Below are positions 22,917-33,890 of a stretch of DNA of 64,000 nucleotides, piece after piece. The notes beneath the pieces were generated by a model. It was not told the DNA's origin. It searched no databases and saw nothing but the letters and a program-made list of their open reading frames with translations. Position numbers and translations under genes: made by a program. This DNA comes from Takakia lepidozioides (Eukaryota; Streptophyta; Takakiopsida; Takakiales; Takakiaceae), in the NCBI GenBank assembly GCA_030704615.1, contig CM060731.1:87338756-87402755 (forward strand). The letters are read 5' to 3'. How positions within the stretch are numbered: position 1 is the stretch's first letter; each line of letters begins with the position of its first letter.

Positions 22917-22980
22917 GAGGTTTGCTATTTCATGAGCATGAGCGGCATGAGCGGCATGAGCGGCATGAGCAGAGTAGTAA
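22917..22980 (+). repeat. Left terminal and subterminal repeats of the element
   Basis: The terminal motif GAGGTTTGCTATTTCATG is followed by four tandem copies of a 9-bp unit, CATGAGCGG with small variations. Confidence 0.75.
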
Positions 22981-23282
22981 CACAATCGGTTTTCATGAGC
23001 AGAAGTACAAATTTCGAAAATAAAAAACAATAAAAAACAATAATTTAATGCAATGTGTCAGGAAAAACAAATATATTAGGAAAAATTGCACTTTTGACAG
23101 TTGTGCTCATGAAATTTCGTCTTCCGCTCATGCCAATTCCCAGCGACATGTGCAAATATGGCGCCGAATTTCGCGGTAATAGGGTCCGTAACCTGAAAAA
23201 ACGGCGACGTATTTCGCGGCAATAGGTCTCTCTGGCGAAAAATGGTGCCGAATTCCACGGCTATAGGTCCCCTCATGACAGG

Positions 23283-23520
23283 TAATTCGGCGCCATTTTT
23301 CCAGTGCATGTTCGGACTTAGCCAGTTTTCGGCCCAAAAAAGAGAAATTCGGCGCCATTTTTCCAGACACGGTACCAGTGCATGTTGGGACTTAGCCAGT
23401 TTTCGGCCCCAAAAAGAGAAATTCGGCGCCATTTTCCCAAACACAGGTACCAGTGCATGTTGGGACTTAGCGAGTTTTCGGCCCCAAAAAGAGAAATTCG
23501 GCGCCATTTTTCCAGAAATG
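23283..23520. repeat. 75-bp tandem array with AAATTCGGCGCCATTTT sites
   Basis: GGCGCC-centred sites begin at about 23283, 23344, 23418 and 23493. The last three are spaced 74-75 bp with a shared 'gcatgttgggacttagc'-like filler and a TTTTCGGCCC block. More diverged relatives extend left to about 23150. The array lies between the left end and the 3' end of gene A. Confidence 0.8.
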
Positions 23521-23671
23521 GCCCCACAACTGCTTCTGTTGGATCTCAGTTTGAATGGAATATTGCCTCATTCCAGGAGTTTTGGGGTGCATTTCATTAC
23601 ACTGCAAAAAAAAAGTCTGATACAGCAAAATGCATTTGAAAATATCCATATGGAGGATTCCGTTTGCCCCA

Positions 23672-25236
23672 TCAATGATTTCTGGAATCCCTAAGGAGGA
23701 GTTTGTGCAGCTCGTTCACGCTCAACGCCGGTGCATGAATAAAGTCATCAATAGTCACGTTCATCCTCAACCTCTTCAGGTAAATGTAATACATATGCTT
23801 GCACGGATAATACTTCGAACCCTTCTTTGCTTCCATCACTGAGAAGTCCGTACAGTTGCAAGTCGGCTCCACTCTTATCGTAATTGTGTATACATCGTCG
23901 CGTACAGCCGAGCCGGCTGTTGCCATCCGATACACACGCCCAAGGCCGGGTGGGGGTACGTCCACGGAGCTCTGAATAGTGCAAGCCATCCCAAGAGCAT
24001 TGGCAATCCGAGTCTCATTCAACTTGTTGGGAGGGTGTCGTCTCTTCACTCTTCCGAATCGCATTGTGGGATGTGCAGAATTGTCCAATCCGTCTCTACT
24101 GGACCGAGCAGTCTGCAATGGCTGGGTCTGAGGAACCGGAAATGCGTGGGCCGGGATGTCTGTGCGTTGCACCATTCGAAATCCTGCTGCAGATAGAGCA
24201 TCCGCCTCATTCTGAGAGAGGCTGCAACCCGGTGCAACAGGCCAGACGCCCGGAGGCTCCGGCATTCCCTGAATCCCGTACTTGGGCTTGCCAAATACAC
24301 AGGTCATTATGTCGTGCCTACAGAACCAAAATGTCTGCGTTGTGGCGTGAGCAAATGTGGGAGTCAAAAATCTGCCGCTGAAACAAGGTGCAGGTACAGC
24401 ACCGTGTGGGTTCCTCCGAATCATCTCACCACAGCGTGCTCTCGTATCCACCCGGATGGCGCAACACTTCCCTCGAAATGCCGGCAATGTCCTCGCAATT
24501 CTCCACTGTGACTCCGACACTCTTGTCTCCACAATGGGAATGTTGTATTGCTTTACTACAGATGGCTCGTTATGTTGCCGGGGCACGCGCCCTGTGCTCA
24601 AAGGAGATGGCGATCTTGAACGTGCAGGACTTCCGGTGCTCGACGAGACCTCCTCGGACAACATCACCGGACCACGAGGGAGCGTGCGAATATTCTTGTC
24701 AGCTCGCCATGAATCCTCTTCTCCGCCAGGTGCCTCGTCAAGTCTTCGTCTCACTGGACGGGTATGAACATCTCCTTCCAAATGTTGGCCTCTTCGCAAC
24801 AATGGCGTGTCCCGAAGGCCCTCTCGCAAGGCCGCCGCCCACTTCCGAGGATTCTTCGATCTGGAGGCAGTCCGCATCAGCATTTCCTGCCTGTCCGGCC
24901 CCAAGCCCCACTGTTTCCCTTTCAAGAACTCGTTGTACCTGCATTGCTGCATAATTGACCTCACAATGTCCTCCGTTGTGGCAGTGAGGATGTCCACCAG
25001 ATGCGCCGCAGAGGAGGCACGCCAAGAAGAGTGCACTGATTCGGCCATGTTTGTCGTGGGCATGTCGGTGTCGGAGTCGAGACACATTTCCTGCACAAGC
25101 ACATGTTGAGGTTACAAGCAAGTTACAAATATGGCCAAGAATAATATCCAACGGGACGCGAATTCGTGCAACTCACCTCCCGCATATAGTCGCCGAACTG
25201 GAGGAAACGATAATGCCGACGGCCAATCTCTCGCAT
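23672..25236 (-). CDS. Gene A: SWIM zinc-finger protein, transposase-derived C-terminal half
   Basis: Two exons are predicted: 25236-25177 (ATG at 25236) and 25090-23672, joined over an 86-bp GT-AG intron in phase 0. They give 492 residues without a break. The same splice is visible in copy 3, which supports it. Near the N-terminus is DTDMPTTNMAESVH, whose Glu could be the last acid of a DDE triad. Then come an Arg/Ser-rich stretch, a FWFCRHDIMTCVFGKP block, a proline-rich linker and a C-terminal SWIM finger (CNC...YPCKH). The frame continues upstream of the ATG for about 24 codons, with similarity to copy 3, before a stop. The gene is thus truncated at its 5' side and lacks the DDE core and zinc-cluster region. 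It probably binds DNA or a partner; a catalytic role is doubtful. Confidence 0.7.
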
Positions 25237-25712
25237 GGCCAAACTGAAGCTCCAGCAGGAGATTCCAGTGTCTTGCTCACAACCTGCGCCAACTGAAGCC
25301 GAGTACTCTCAGGCAAGCCACTTCTGCTTTCGGTTTGTTCGATTTATTTTTTGCTTTCGCTTTGTTTTTGCATCTTCATCCTGGCTTTGCTGTATGAGTG
25401 AACTTTAGATAGTTGAGTGAACCTTAGATTGTTTGCAATGCGTGTGCAAATCCGGCAGCTCTGGAGAAGGCTGCTTGTGCATGTCATTCTTAGGCAATGG
25501 TTGCATTTGTTTTCATTGTTGTTGCATGGCTCTCCATACTTCCTAAACTTGTTATGTTTTCATTTTTGCTACATGATTGTTGCTATGGTGGTTGCGCTGC
25601 TCGTTGCGATGCTGCTTTTTGCACCGATGTTGGTTTTCACGATTTTTGTCAATGACAGAGTGACGACGAGCCCGGCACGCTGGTGGTATCATCGACAGCT
25701 CCAACTCATCGC
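25237..25712. promoter_or_regulatory. Shared divergent intergenic region of genes A and B
   Basis: About 475 bp separate the two predicted starts. The right-hand half is T-rich on the plus strand. I see no clear TATA box for either side and no palindrome array, unlike copy 3, where the array lies between A and B. Part of it may be 5' UTR or an upstream exon of gene B, since the frame of exon 1 stays open for ten codons before the first ATG. Confidence 0.4.
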
Positions 25713-28700
25713 ATGTTTGAATCGCCCAACTTGGGGCGAGAGGGCAAACTTAAACCTTTTGTTGGTGGACGGGAGGACTTGCAACGAGATTACGACAGAG
25801 TAGGCATTGGGGAGGTTGGTGCAGGCGGCATGGCAGGTGAAGGGCGTGAGGACATGAGGACAGCAGATCCGGCAATGGAGGTTGTTCATGCACATGCAGT
25901 AGGGCCCGCCCACGCAAAGAAAAAGAAGAAAGCTAAGCACATGCAATCCCCGGCGAGAGAGCAGTCACGGGCTGCGGAGGGGGGAGTGAGCAGTGCGCGC
26001 GAGGGTTTCAGTTCGCCTCAATCAAAGGTGGTCGTCCTGGAGGGCTCCCCTGCTGCTAGCCCTAGTAAGAAACAGAAAGCCCGTGAGAGGGCAAAAGAGA
26101 GGGCAAAAGAACAGATGAGACAGAATGCTAGCCAGGAGGAAAGACAAAAGGCAGCTGAAGAGGCCAGGGGTGCCCAAATGACAGATGCCAATGTAAGCGA
26201 GGGACCCACAGAGACGGTGGATCCCTACAAGACACCACAGAGAGGCAGTAGCACACCGGTTAGACCATCGCGGGCAAGAGCAGCCCCCGCAATTACCCAT
26301 ACGGTGGAGAGTGGAGGAGAGGAAAGAACACCTGAAAGAGCACGGATTGTGCAAGTTCGAGGTGAAGCCAGGGAGAGGGCAGTAGAGACGACAAGAGTGC
26401 TGGAGGTTGTTTCGCAGGTGGCTGACCCTGTTGAGGAGGACGACATGGAGGTTTCTGACCAGGATGACATCCTCCCGGACATCCCCAGGCCCCAAACCCG
26501 GAGCATACAGGCTGGATTTGGCGGTCCTGGTGGGCTGCCGGAAAACCCCTCTGCAGCAGACGTCATGTCTGAGGCGGATATGAAGTTGGCCGCTGCCAAG
26601 ATGTTGGAGGCAACCCACAGCAACATTGGCAGGGTGCTAGGGGGCATGGTGTACCCGGCCAAGCTTCGAATTCCCCTTTGCCGCTTGGTGTCATTGCAGG
26701 TGGTGAGACCTGCCCTGCCAGGCGATATCGACAAGCTGAAATTCTCTTTCCGGGATGGATATCGAATGGGGTCTGCCGCCTTTTACGTTTCCATTGAGAA
26801 CGACCACGGAGCTTCCCGTGCCCACACTTCCGATGAGGTGGACAAATGGGGTCCCCATTGGCAAACGCGAAATGAGGAGTTCGAGAGATCGATTGCTAGT
26901 GATCCTCTTTTCCAGCACATGTCCGGTAAGATGTTCTACGTGTGGGACGGCAATCATCGCCTCCTGGCATGGATGGAGCACATTGCCCAAGCCCACCCCA
27001 ACGATCTCGATTGGCATTTCGCCGTCGATTGTGTTGTGCTGAAGGTTGCGGGGCCCAAAGATCGCAGTCTTCTCAAAGCTGCAATGGCCGACATCAACTC
27101 GTAAGCTACAACCCCTCTCGCTTTTGGACTTTGAATTTGGAAGTCATTTCATTGCGAATCCTCATATATGATGAAAATTCCCATTTCAGTATTGTTTGAT
27201 GGAAATGTGGCACTGCAGGGTGACTGAGAATGCCTTCATTGCCACGAACTTGTCCCATATGCTCTTCCGAGTGAAGGATGTCGGGAAGCAGGGGGTGCAA
27301 GAGTTTGCCAATTCCCTCAGTGCCGACCTCCTGCGCAAGTCGGAGGCAAAGGCAGACAGAACCTGGTATAGGCTGAGCGTCGACGCCATGGTGGACTACA
27401 TATTTCAGGTAAAGCTCCTCACAGTTTTGTTGAGCTAATTTGTCTCTCCTCCCCCAATAGAAGAAATTGTGTTGAGCAGGATCTCTAATCTTATGTGCGC
27501 CTTTTCGACAGACGAAAATACAGCAGGATTTGGCACATGCGCGGAGGTTCTACATGGAGTCAGAGGAGAAGAATCCAACCCTCCCGGAACTCGAATCGTA
27601 TGTCAAAGCTGCGGAGGTGAGGGCCCGCATAAAGTACAAGTCGCGGATGGTAAAGTACGTGGCCATAGCTGATCCCGCCCTTGGTGCCGACTTTCTGGTG
27701 GAGGTGGGGAAGCACTACTCTCGCGCTCTGAAGCCCACGATGACATTGGAGAAGCTCCATCGTCTAGCCACATCCTGTGTGGATGCAACAGAAAAGGTGA
27801 TACATTCTTAACCAAATTGTGGTGGCAACAACTCCTTTTTGTGGTGTTTGGCGCTTACGAATATGCTGGGTGGTTGGACAGACCCGGTGGCTCCCAATCT
27901 GGAATGGTTCCCAAAGTACCAGGGACATGTGGAGCTTCCCCAAACCGGACAAACTCTCTGACCCCACATTCGACATGTGGATGAACCGCATGACATGGTG
28001 GTTTCAGGTACTTCCCCACGCTTCGTTTGGGGCTTGTACTCTAGTAGGGGGTGGATTCATTGTATTTTTTGAGGAAAGCGATCTGATGGACAATCTCCAC
28101 AGGTGACGACGAATGCGCAAGAGCAGCTGGACACACAAGCACATCAGTTCAAGATGGAGATATCTCCTGCAGCAGAGAGCCTACGTGACTATGTGACGAG
28201 GTACTTTCTGCTCTACAAAACCAACCTATTCTTTCGGGAGATAGCAGATGCTCGCCGGAGCCACGAGTTCACCGACCAGCCGAACGCGGACAAAGCAGCA
28301 ATGCGCCTTCTGTACAGGTACATACGCGCTGCCTTTCTTTCAAGTCCTGGCATTGCAGGATGTTAGAGGCCTCAAGTGGTGTTAGGGAAAATGGCGCCGA
28401 ATTTCCAGTCAGGGCTCCGAAAATGGCTAAGTCCCTAGACTGGCTGGCCCGGAACTGGAAATTCGGCGCCATTTTCCAGTTCCAGGCCCTATTGCCGTTC
28501 AGGGACTTACCCATTTTCGGCCCAAGTCCCTAGACTGGCTGGCCCTGAAGTGGAAATTCGGCGCCATATTCCAGTTTTAGGCCCTATTGCCGTTCAGGGA
28601 GTTAGCCATTTTCGGCCTAAGTCCCTAGTGTGGCTGGCCCGGAACTGGAAATTTGGCGCCGTTTTCCAGTTCTAGGCCCTATTGCCGTCCAGGGACTTAG

Positions 28701-31278
28701 CCATTTTCGGGCTAAGTCCCTAGACTGGCTGGCCCGGAACTGGAAATTCGGCGCCGTTTTCCAGTTCTAGGCCCTATTGCCGTCGAGGGACTTAGCCATT
28801 TTCGGGCTAAGTCCCTAGACTGGGTGGCCCTGAAGTGGAAATTCGGCGCCATATTCCAGTTGTAGGCCCTATTGCCGTTCAGAGACTTAGCCATTTTCGG
28901 ACCTCATTGTGTTTTTCATGAATGCAGGTACTGTAAGTTCTCGCTTTTGGAGAAAGGTCATCTGTCTTTCGAGCCACCATTCTTCCTGGCATGGAGGAAC
29001 CCTGGGGCTGACTCCATGTACACTGACGATATTGTGAAGGAGTGGCATCTGGAACATTTGCGTGATTGCCCTTGGTATGTGGACCTTCCGCCCGGCTCAC
29101 TCGACCCATCCGAGTTTCAATTGAAGCTGGATGCTGAATTCCGACGAAACCGGGCTCCGCTGCCTCCGTTGGGTGCAAAAGAGGCAAAAGCGCTTGCGAA
29201 CTCCAGGAAAGCGGCAGAGCTTGCTCAGGCAGGAATTCAGGAGAAATTGCATGAGAAGAGTAAAGGTCAAAGGAAAAGGACAAGGAAACAGGTGACTGCA
29301 GTAACACCCAAAAAGAAGAAAACCATCGGGGCATCGGAGGAGGCGCAGGAGGGGACCCAAGAGAGTGACTCCGACGCCGATTTTGTTCAAGGTCCTGCGA
29401 CTGCTGTTGCTCCTACCCAGTCACCGGTCGTCCGGGTTCCCAAGTCAGTTCGGAGTGGGACTGGCTCTGCCAAGAAGTTGGCATTTGAGGGCGAGCCTAC
29501 ACGGCGGTATTCGGCGGTGACGTTTACGCACAGGCCAAAGCTAGAACCTCCAACCATCATCCAATGCGTCAATGAGAGCTTCCTTGACGCTCTCGCTGCC
29601 AGGGCGAAGAAGGTGGCACACAACAAGTCTCTGGCGGAGCAGAAGGGGAAAGCCAAGAAGAGGGCTGCCGGTACAGAGCCTAAAGACACCCCTGGTTTTG
29701 AAGCCATGATGGAATTCTTCACGGCTATGAGCACGAATTGCAAGAGCACTCGGGGAGGGGTTGAGGTGGAGAGAGCTTGCGACATGATTCTCCTCGACAT
29801 TCTAGATGGGGAGCTGCTGGAGGGCCTGGATGGTGTGCCCACCTGGAACAGGTTTACTGAGGACTACTGGAAAGCCGGGTTTGGGCTGGCGGGGATGCTT
29901 CTGGATGACGGTGGATGTGTGGTTGTCCTTGCCACGAGAGGGAAGACCACAGAGAATGCGGTGGCAAGGTGGACACCGAAAAGTGTCACCCCGGTCCTCC
30001 TCAGAAAATGGTTCTGCATCAGTACGCAGGGGTTGCGAACAGAGGGCCAAAGTGTAAGTTATCAATCTATTGCATTCACTTCATATTGTGGTGTATGTTA
30101 AGTAGACCCTGGAATTGATCCCTTCTTTGTTGGATGTGCAGACATTGGTGTTTGAGGCATATTGCTTTGTGAAGAGAGGGTCTATGTTCAAATTCCGCAA
30201 CGACGGTCGTCTTGTTGATGCCGCTGTGGACCCTGTAACCTACGATGTCCTCTACAACTATGTGCCCCACTCTAGTATGCTGAAGGACACAAAGACAGGC
30301 AAACCGTGGCGGTACAGCCGGACTCGGAGCCCTGCTTTCATCCAAACCCTCATGGAGACGTGCTCGGATGTCCAAGGGCGGATTCTGGACCTCACATGCG
30401 GCACGGGTAAGCCTTCACGTGCTCAGTTTGTCCCCTGGCCCCATTGCAATTGCATGCCGCAAGCTATTAACCGCCCGCTTTGTTCCTCAGGTGCTTCAAT
30501 GTGGGCAGGGACGTTGTCCGACAGGCATGTGTTCGCCTTCGAGCCAGATACTGCCCTCCACAACTCGGAACTTGCAGCGGCTGAACGTCTGCCGAAAGAG
30601 GAAGAGGCATCCTCGGAGGATGAGGAAAAATCCGAGAAGGAGCAGGGGGAGGAAGTTGGGATCGAGGCCGAGGAGCCCCCGGTTTACGAGTGAGTGGTGG
30701 CATTGTAAGTTGCCTCCAGATTTTGTGAGGCACCTCCCTCCGCTCTCTTATTTCATTGAAAACCCTTTCTGGTTGTGCTGGTATTGACATTCTTCAAGTG
30801 GATTTGTTCTTACTGTAGGATGCCAAGTACTGCCGGAGGGACGTCTACACCGGAGTTCATGGGCAGGAGGAACGTGCCTTTTTTTGCCAGGGGGGATTTC
30901 ATGCCTAGTCCAGAAAGGGAGTACATCCTTCCTACTTATGCTGCCCGGCTTGCTTCGGTGTCCATTAGGAGGTGTTCTGAACGTAGTCGTGTACAGCAGA
31001 TTTTAGACGAGGCAAGCCTCAAGAAAATGAAGATGAGGGAGGAGGCAGCAGCTATTAGAGCCCGTCGAGCTCGTAGATTTGTGTTGGATTCTGCTGAGGA
31101 AAGTGGGGGAGAAGACGCAGAAGATTCCCAGGAGGTGAGGTGGACAGTCCCCCAAGGAGAGGACGGGATTTTTGAGAGGCATAGTGGAACTGATGCATCA
31201 CAGAGCTCGGAGGATGAGGGGGATGAGGGGGATGAGGAAGAAGGTGGGGCAAGTTCCTCGGAGGGTGTAGGAGAGTAG
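25713..31278 (+). CDS. Gene B: ParB-like domain fused to N6/N4-type DNA methyltransferase-like domain
   Basis: Nine exons keep one frame: 25713-27100, 27219-27408, 27512-27796, 27882-28007, 28103-28317, 28928-30053, 30142-30406, 30491-30689 and 30819-31278; all introns are GT-AG. The product has 1417 residues. Residues ~60-270 are charged and low-complexity, with KKKKKAK and KKQKARERAKE basic clusters. Around residue 412 is FYVWDGNHRLLAW, the DGxHR signature of ParB/sulfiredoxin folds. A helical middle follows. Around 1020 is CDMILLDILDG, then YWKAGFGLAGMLLDDGGCVVVLA; this order and spacing match motif IV and the following strand of beta-class DNA methylases. Around 1190 is ILDLTCGTG, then DRHVFAFEPD, matching motif I. 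The motif IV position has DILD rather than (D/N/S)PP(Y/F), so activity is uncertain. The last exon encodes an acidic tail. ParB-methylase fusions are known from phages and bacteria. Confidence 0.7.
28389..28910. repeat. Exact 95-bp tandem array in gene B intron 5
   Basis: GGAAATTCGGCGCC-type sites start at 28457, 28552, 28647, 28742 and 28837, exactly 95 bp apart. Each unit also has a TTTTCGG block and a 'gccctattgccgt'-like filler. An inverted copy of the site lies near 28390-28410. The array fills most of the 610-bp intron, whereas the gene's other introns are 84-129 bp. Confidence 0.9.
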
Positions 31279-31341
31279 TGCCCATTCCGGCTATGACAGT
31301 TAGAACACACTTGTATAGACGTGGCTTGCCACAAAATTTGC

Positions 31342-31347
31342 AATAAA
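31342..31347 (+). terminator. Candidate polyadenylation signal of gene B
   Basis: AATAAA lies 64 bp after the gene B stop and 150 bp before the right element end. Confidence 0.5.
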
Positions 31348-31435
31348 ATGTTGCATTTCAAGTCCACTGGTGCCACATTCCAACTTCACATGACCCTATT
31401 TCCGTGCCTCCTAACCCTATTTCCGTGGACTCACA

Positions 31436-31499
31436 ATGGTCTGCTCATGCTTTTTTTTTTTCCGCTCATGCTCATGCCGCTCATGAAATAGCAGCCCCC
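31436..31499 (-). repeat. Right terminal and subterminal repeats of the element
   Basis: Read on the minus strand it starts GGGGGCTGCTATTTCATG and continues with GAGCGGCATGAGCATGAGCGG-like tandem motifs, mirroring the left end. Confidence 0.7.
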
Positions 31500-31507
31500 G
31501 TTCCGTG
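31500..31507. repeat. Putative 8-bp target-site duplication, right copy
   Basis: GTTCCGTG pairs with GTTCCATG at 22909-22916. Confidence 0.6.
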
Positions 31508-33890
31508 CATCATGTAAGGCATTTTGGCATGGAAGAAAGGTCTGCCATATTACAGATGCAAGATATGGACACACAAACACTTTGAGTGCCCGAGACCAAG
31601 CCCACTTGGCCAAAAAATAAATCATACATTGCAGGTGCCTGGTTTGATGGCAAAATAAGGCAAATAATCTCTGGCAAAGGTCCGGTAGGGCTTACCAACA
31701 CTGTTTTCCAGGAGGTTTATGCCAAGTTTTGCAAATAAAACCTCATTATGCTCCATTCCACACCAAATCCAGGCCTAAAAGAGCCTGTCATTGCCTTGTC
31801 AGGCTACCATCTTAAAAAACAGGGCCTCCTCTTCCTTAGAACCTAAGAGCCATTGATGCCTTACCCATAAACCATAACTCCTAACAGTACCTAGCTTAAT
31901 AATCCACAGGCAATGCTGTCAAAGATTCAAGACAATGTAAGGTCCAGATGCTGGGCTTCAAGAGACAAGCCTGTCAGGCCGAAGTGCTCCATCAAAGGCA
32001 GCAAAACATAAGTCAAAAGTAAGCATCAGCATGCCAAACCAGGAGTAAGCGCACCGAAATCAGGGCTGCAGGCAGCAGCCAAATAAAGACACCATACACA
32101 CTAGGTTCTCGTTGTCCACATCCTTATCTTCAAGCTCACGAGAATTCAAAGCAAGTAGGGATCCTCACCTGGTCCCATCACAAGCCCCCACAAAAACCAA
32201 CAGGTTAGTGAGGATTGTGGAACCCCAGGTGAATCACAAACCCCTACACTTGTCATCGATGTCAACTAAGAACCTCAAAAGCAAGAGAGAACGACATAAA
32301 GCAAAAGGAACCCTAATCACCAAAAGCACCTTGAGCGATTGGGGAAGATAACTGTGCGTCATCGCCACTAGCAAGCCACCTCCAGCAAAGCTAAGGAGAA
32401 GTGAAGCATACAAGCACTCTTGCTAGGTTTAAGAAGGGAGAGAGAGATACTTCCCAACACAAGCGCCGCTGCGAAAATTAAAAGCCAGAGGAGGGAAAGA
32501 GACGATGCATTCACAACATTGTCTCCCGCTTGTGAGAAGAGACAAAATGCCGCCATTGCGCATCCCCAGGAGATCGTCCAACATGGATACGATGCAGCAA
32601 ACAAGGTAGCAGCAAAACGCAGATGCCATAACTCTCATCCCGCGAGCTCAGAAGCACGAGCAGTGCTTCTGACGGCGGGAGAGACACCCTAGGGCTCATG
32701 CCCGATTTTTCATCCGTGTAGGATGATTAATCAACACCACATTTTACGAAACCCGACGGATGTCATTCGTTAGCTAGGTTTAAACAGTAGGTTATAGGGT
32801 AGGGGTTAGGGTTTCATCCTTAATTAACCATAATTAAGGATAATTAATCATCAATCCAGGGCCATAAGCTGCATATTTCATCCGGTTCAGATGAAAAAGT
32901 CAATAAGTTCATCCGTTGGAGAAAGTTCGTCAGTAGGATGGAAAAACAGTAAATAACATCCAAAGCATCGGTTTTCCATCCTAACAGGTAATTCAACATC
33001 TCCCAAAAAAAATGCCTCATCCAGTACGGAAAAAAGCCATAAAAGAGGAATGAACGAATTAATGTATTTTTCATCCGGTATATATATATAAGATGTCAGT
33101 GTCAACCCCTACAGAGGTAATTCCTCATTCTCTGGTGACTCATCTGGTATGGATGAAAGTCAATAAAAGAAGAATGAAAAAATCATAGACTCAGCTTAGA
33201 GGTAATTTAGTGTCCACCCTGTAGTTCATCCGGTATGGATGAAAAATTGTTATAGGGCGGGTGAAAAAGCTGTCACAATCCATCCGGTATAGATGGAAAA
33301 ACAGGAAATTAACACTGATAAAACCGGCCAATTCCAAGGAGGGAGGGAGGCAGAGGGAGAGAGGGGGCACCCACCAACCAGCCCCTGGTATGGCAGTCCC
33401 TTATGGAGTGAGTGTGGTATGCACTCACCCCGTAAGGGAGTGCATACCAGACCCCTTCATAAGGTTTCTCCCTCTTCAAAGTAGATTCCAACCCCTGGAT
33501 AGTTATGCCATAAGGGCTGGAAATGCCTACTTCCTCGCCTTTCCTTGTTTAAGGACCAATAATTGGGTGTCATGGATCAGCAAACAGGGATAAGAGAACA
33601 CATGACAAACCCCTCCAAACAAGTGTAACGCAAGATGGTAGCAACTTGCTGCCCATCTATACACTATCCTGGTTTTAAGGCCAGTATTTCCAAAGGTATG
33701 ATAAGCACATAGCATATTACATATGCATATTTGCTTAGTGGTGCTACATAGAGCAAAGCCACTTGTAGAGAGGTATGAAGGCATATGAGCCTAAGTGGGG
33801 TAAAGGCCTCATCTTTATACAATAATTCTGGTGGCACTGCGTCATGAGGTCCAACTGGCACTCCGTCTGCCCTTAGACATGCTGGCTCGT
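31508..33890. other. Unassigned 2.4 kb with TTCATCC/GGATGAA inverted repeats
   Basis: No gene is recognisable. At 32700-33300 about six copies of a short inverted repeat occur (TTCATCC, five bases such as GGTAT, then GGATGAA in the best copy near 33226), at about 32706, 32876, 33070, 33148, 33226 and 33280. A 'cccttatgg.gtgagtg'/'cactcac..cgtaaggga' inverted repeat lies near 33398-33440. Confidence 0.4.

Larger units (their letters stand above)
22917..31499. mobile_element. Two-gene DNA transposon, best copy, 8583 bp
   Basis: The ends are inverted repeats. The left end reads GAGGTTTGCTATTTCATG and the right end, inverted, reads GGGGGCTGCTATTTCATG. Both are followed inward by tandem GCGGCATGA/GCTCATG motifs. 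Inside are divergent genes A (minus, SWIM finger) and B (plus, ParB-like/methylase), a 75-bp repeat array left of gene A and a 95-bp array in gene B intron 5. An 8-bp near-duplication flanks it. The SWIM finger and related DDE core in copy 3 suggest MULE or Zisupton/KDZ affinity. An 8-bp duplication is typical of KDZ, 9-11 bp of MULEs. Class assignment is inference. Confidence 0.75.

Noticed and set aside
23076-23507. Repeat-protein gene encoded by the 75-bp array
   Set aside because: The repeated residues come from the DNA tandem repeat, which is noncoding in the related copies. All frames show similar repeats.
25713-31278. Bacterial or phage contamination as the source of the ParB/methylase gene
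   Set aside because: Eight GT-AG introns, a decayed paralog with the same introns in the same window and TIR boundaries place it in a eukaryotic genome. Ancient transfer remains possible.
32785-32815. Telomere-like GGGTTAGGG text
   Set aside because: Only one or two irregular units (GGGTAGGGGTTAGGGTTT) occur, inside ordinary AT-rich DNA.
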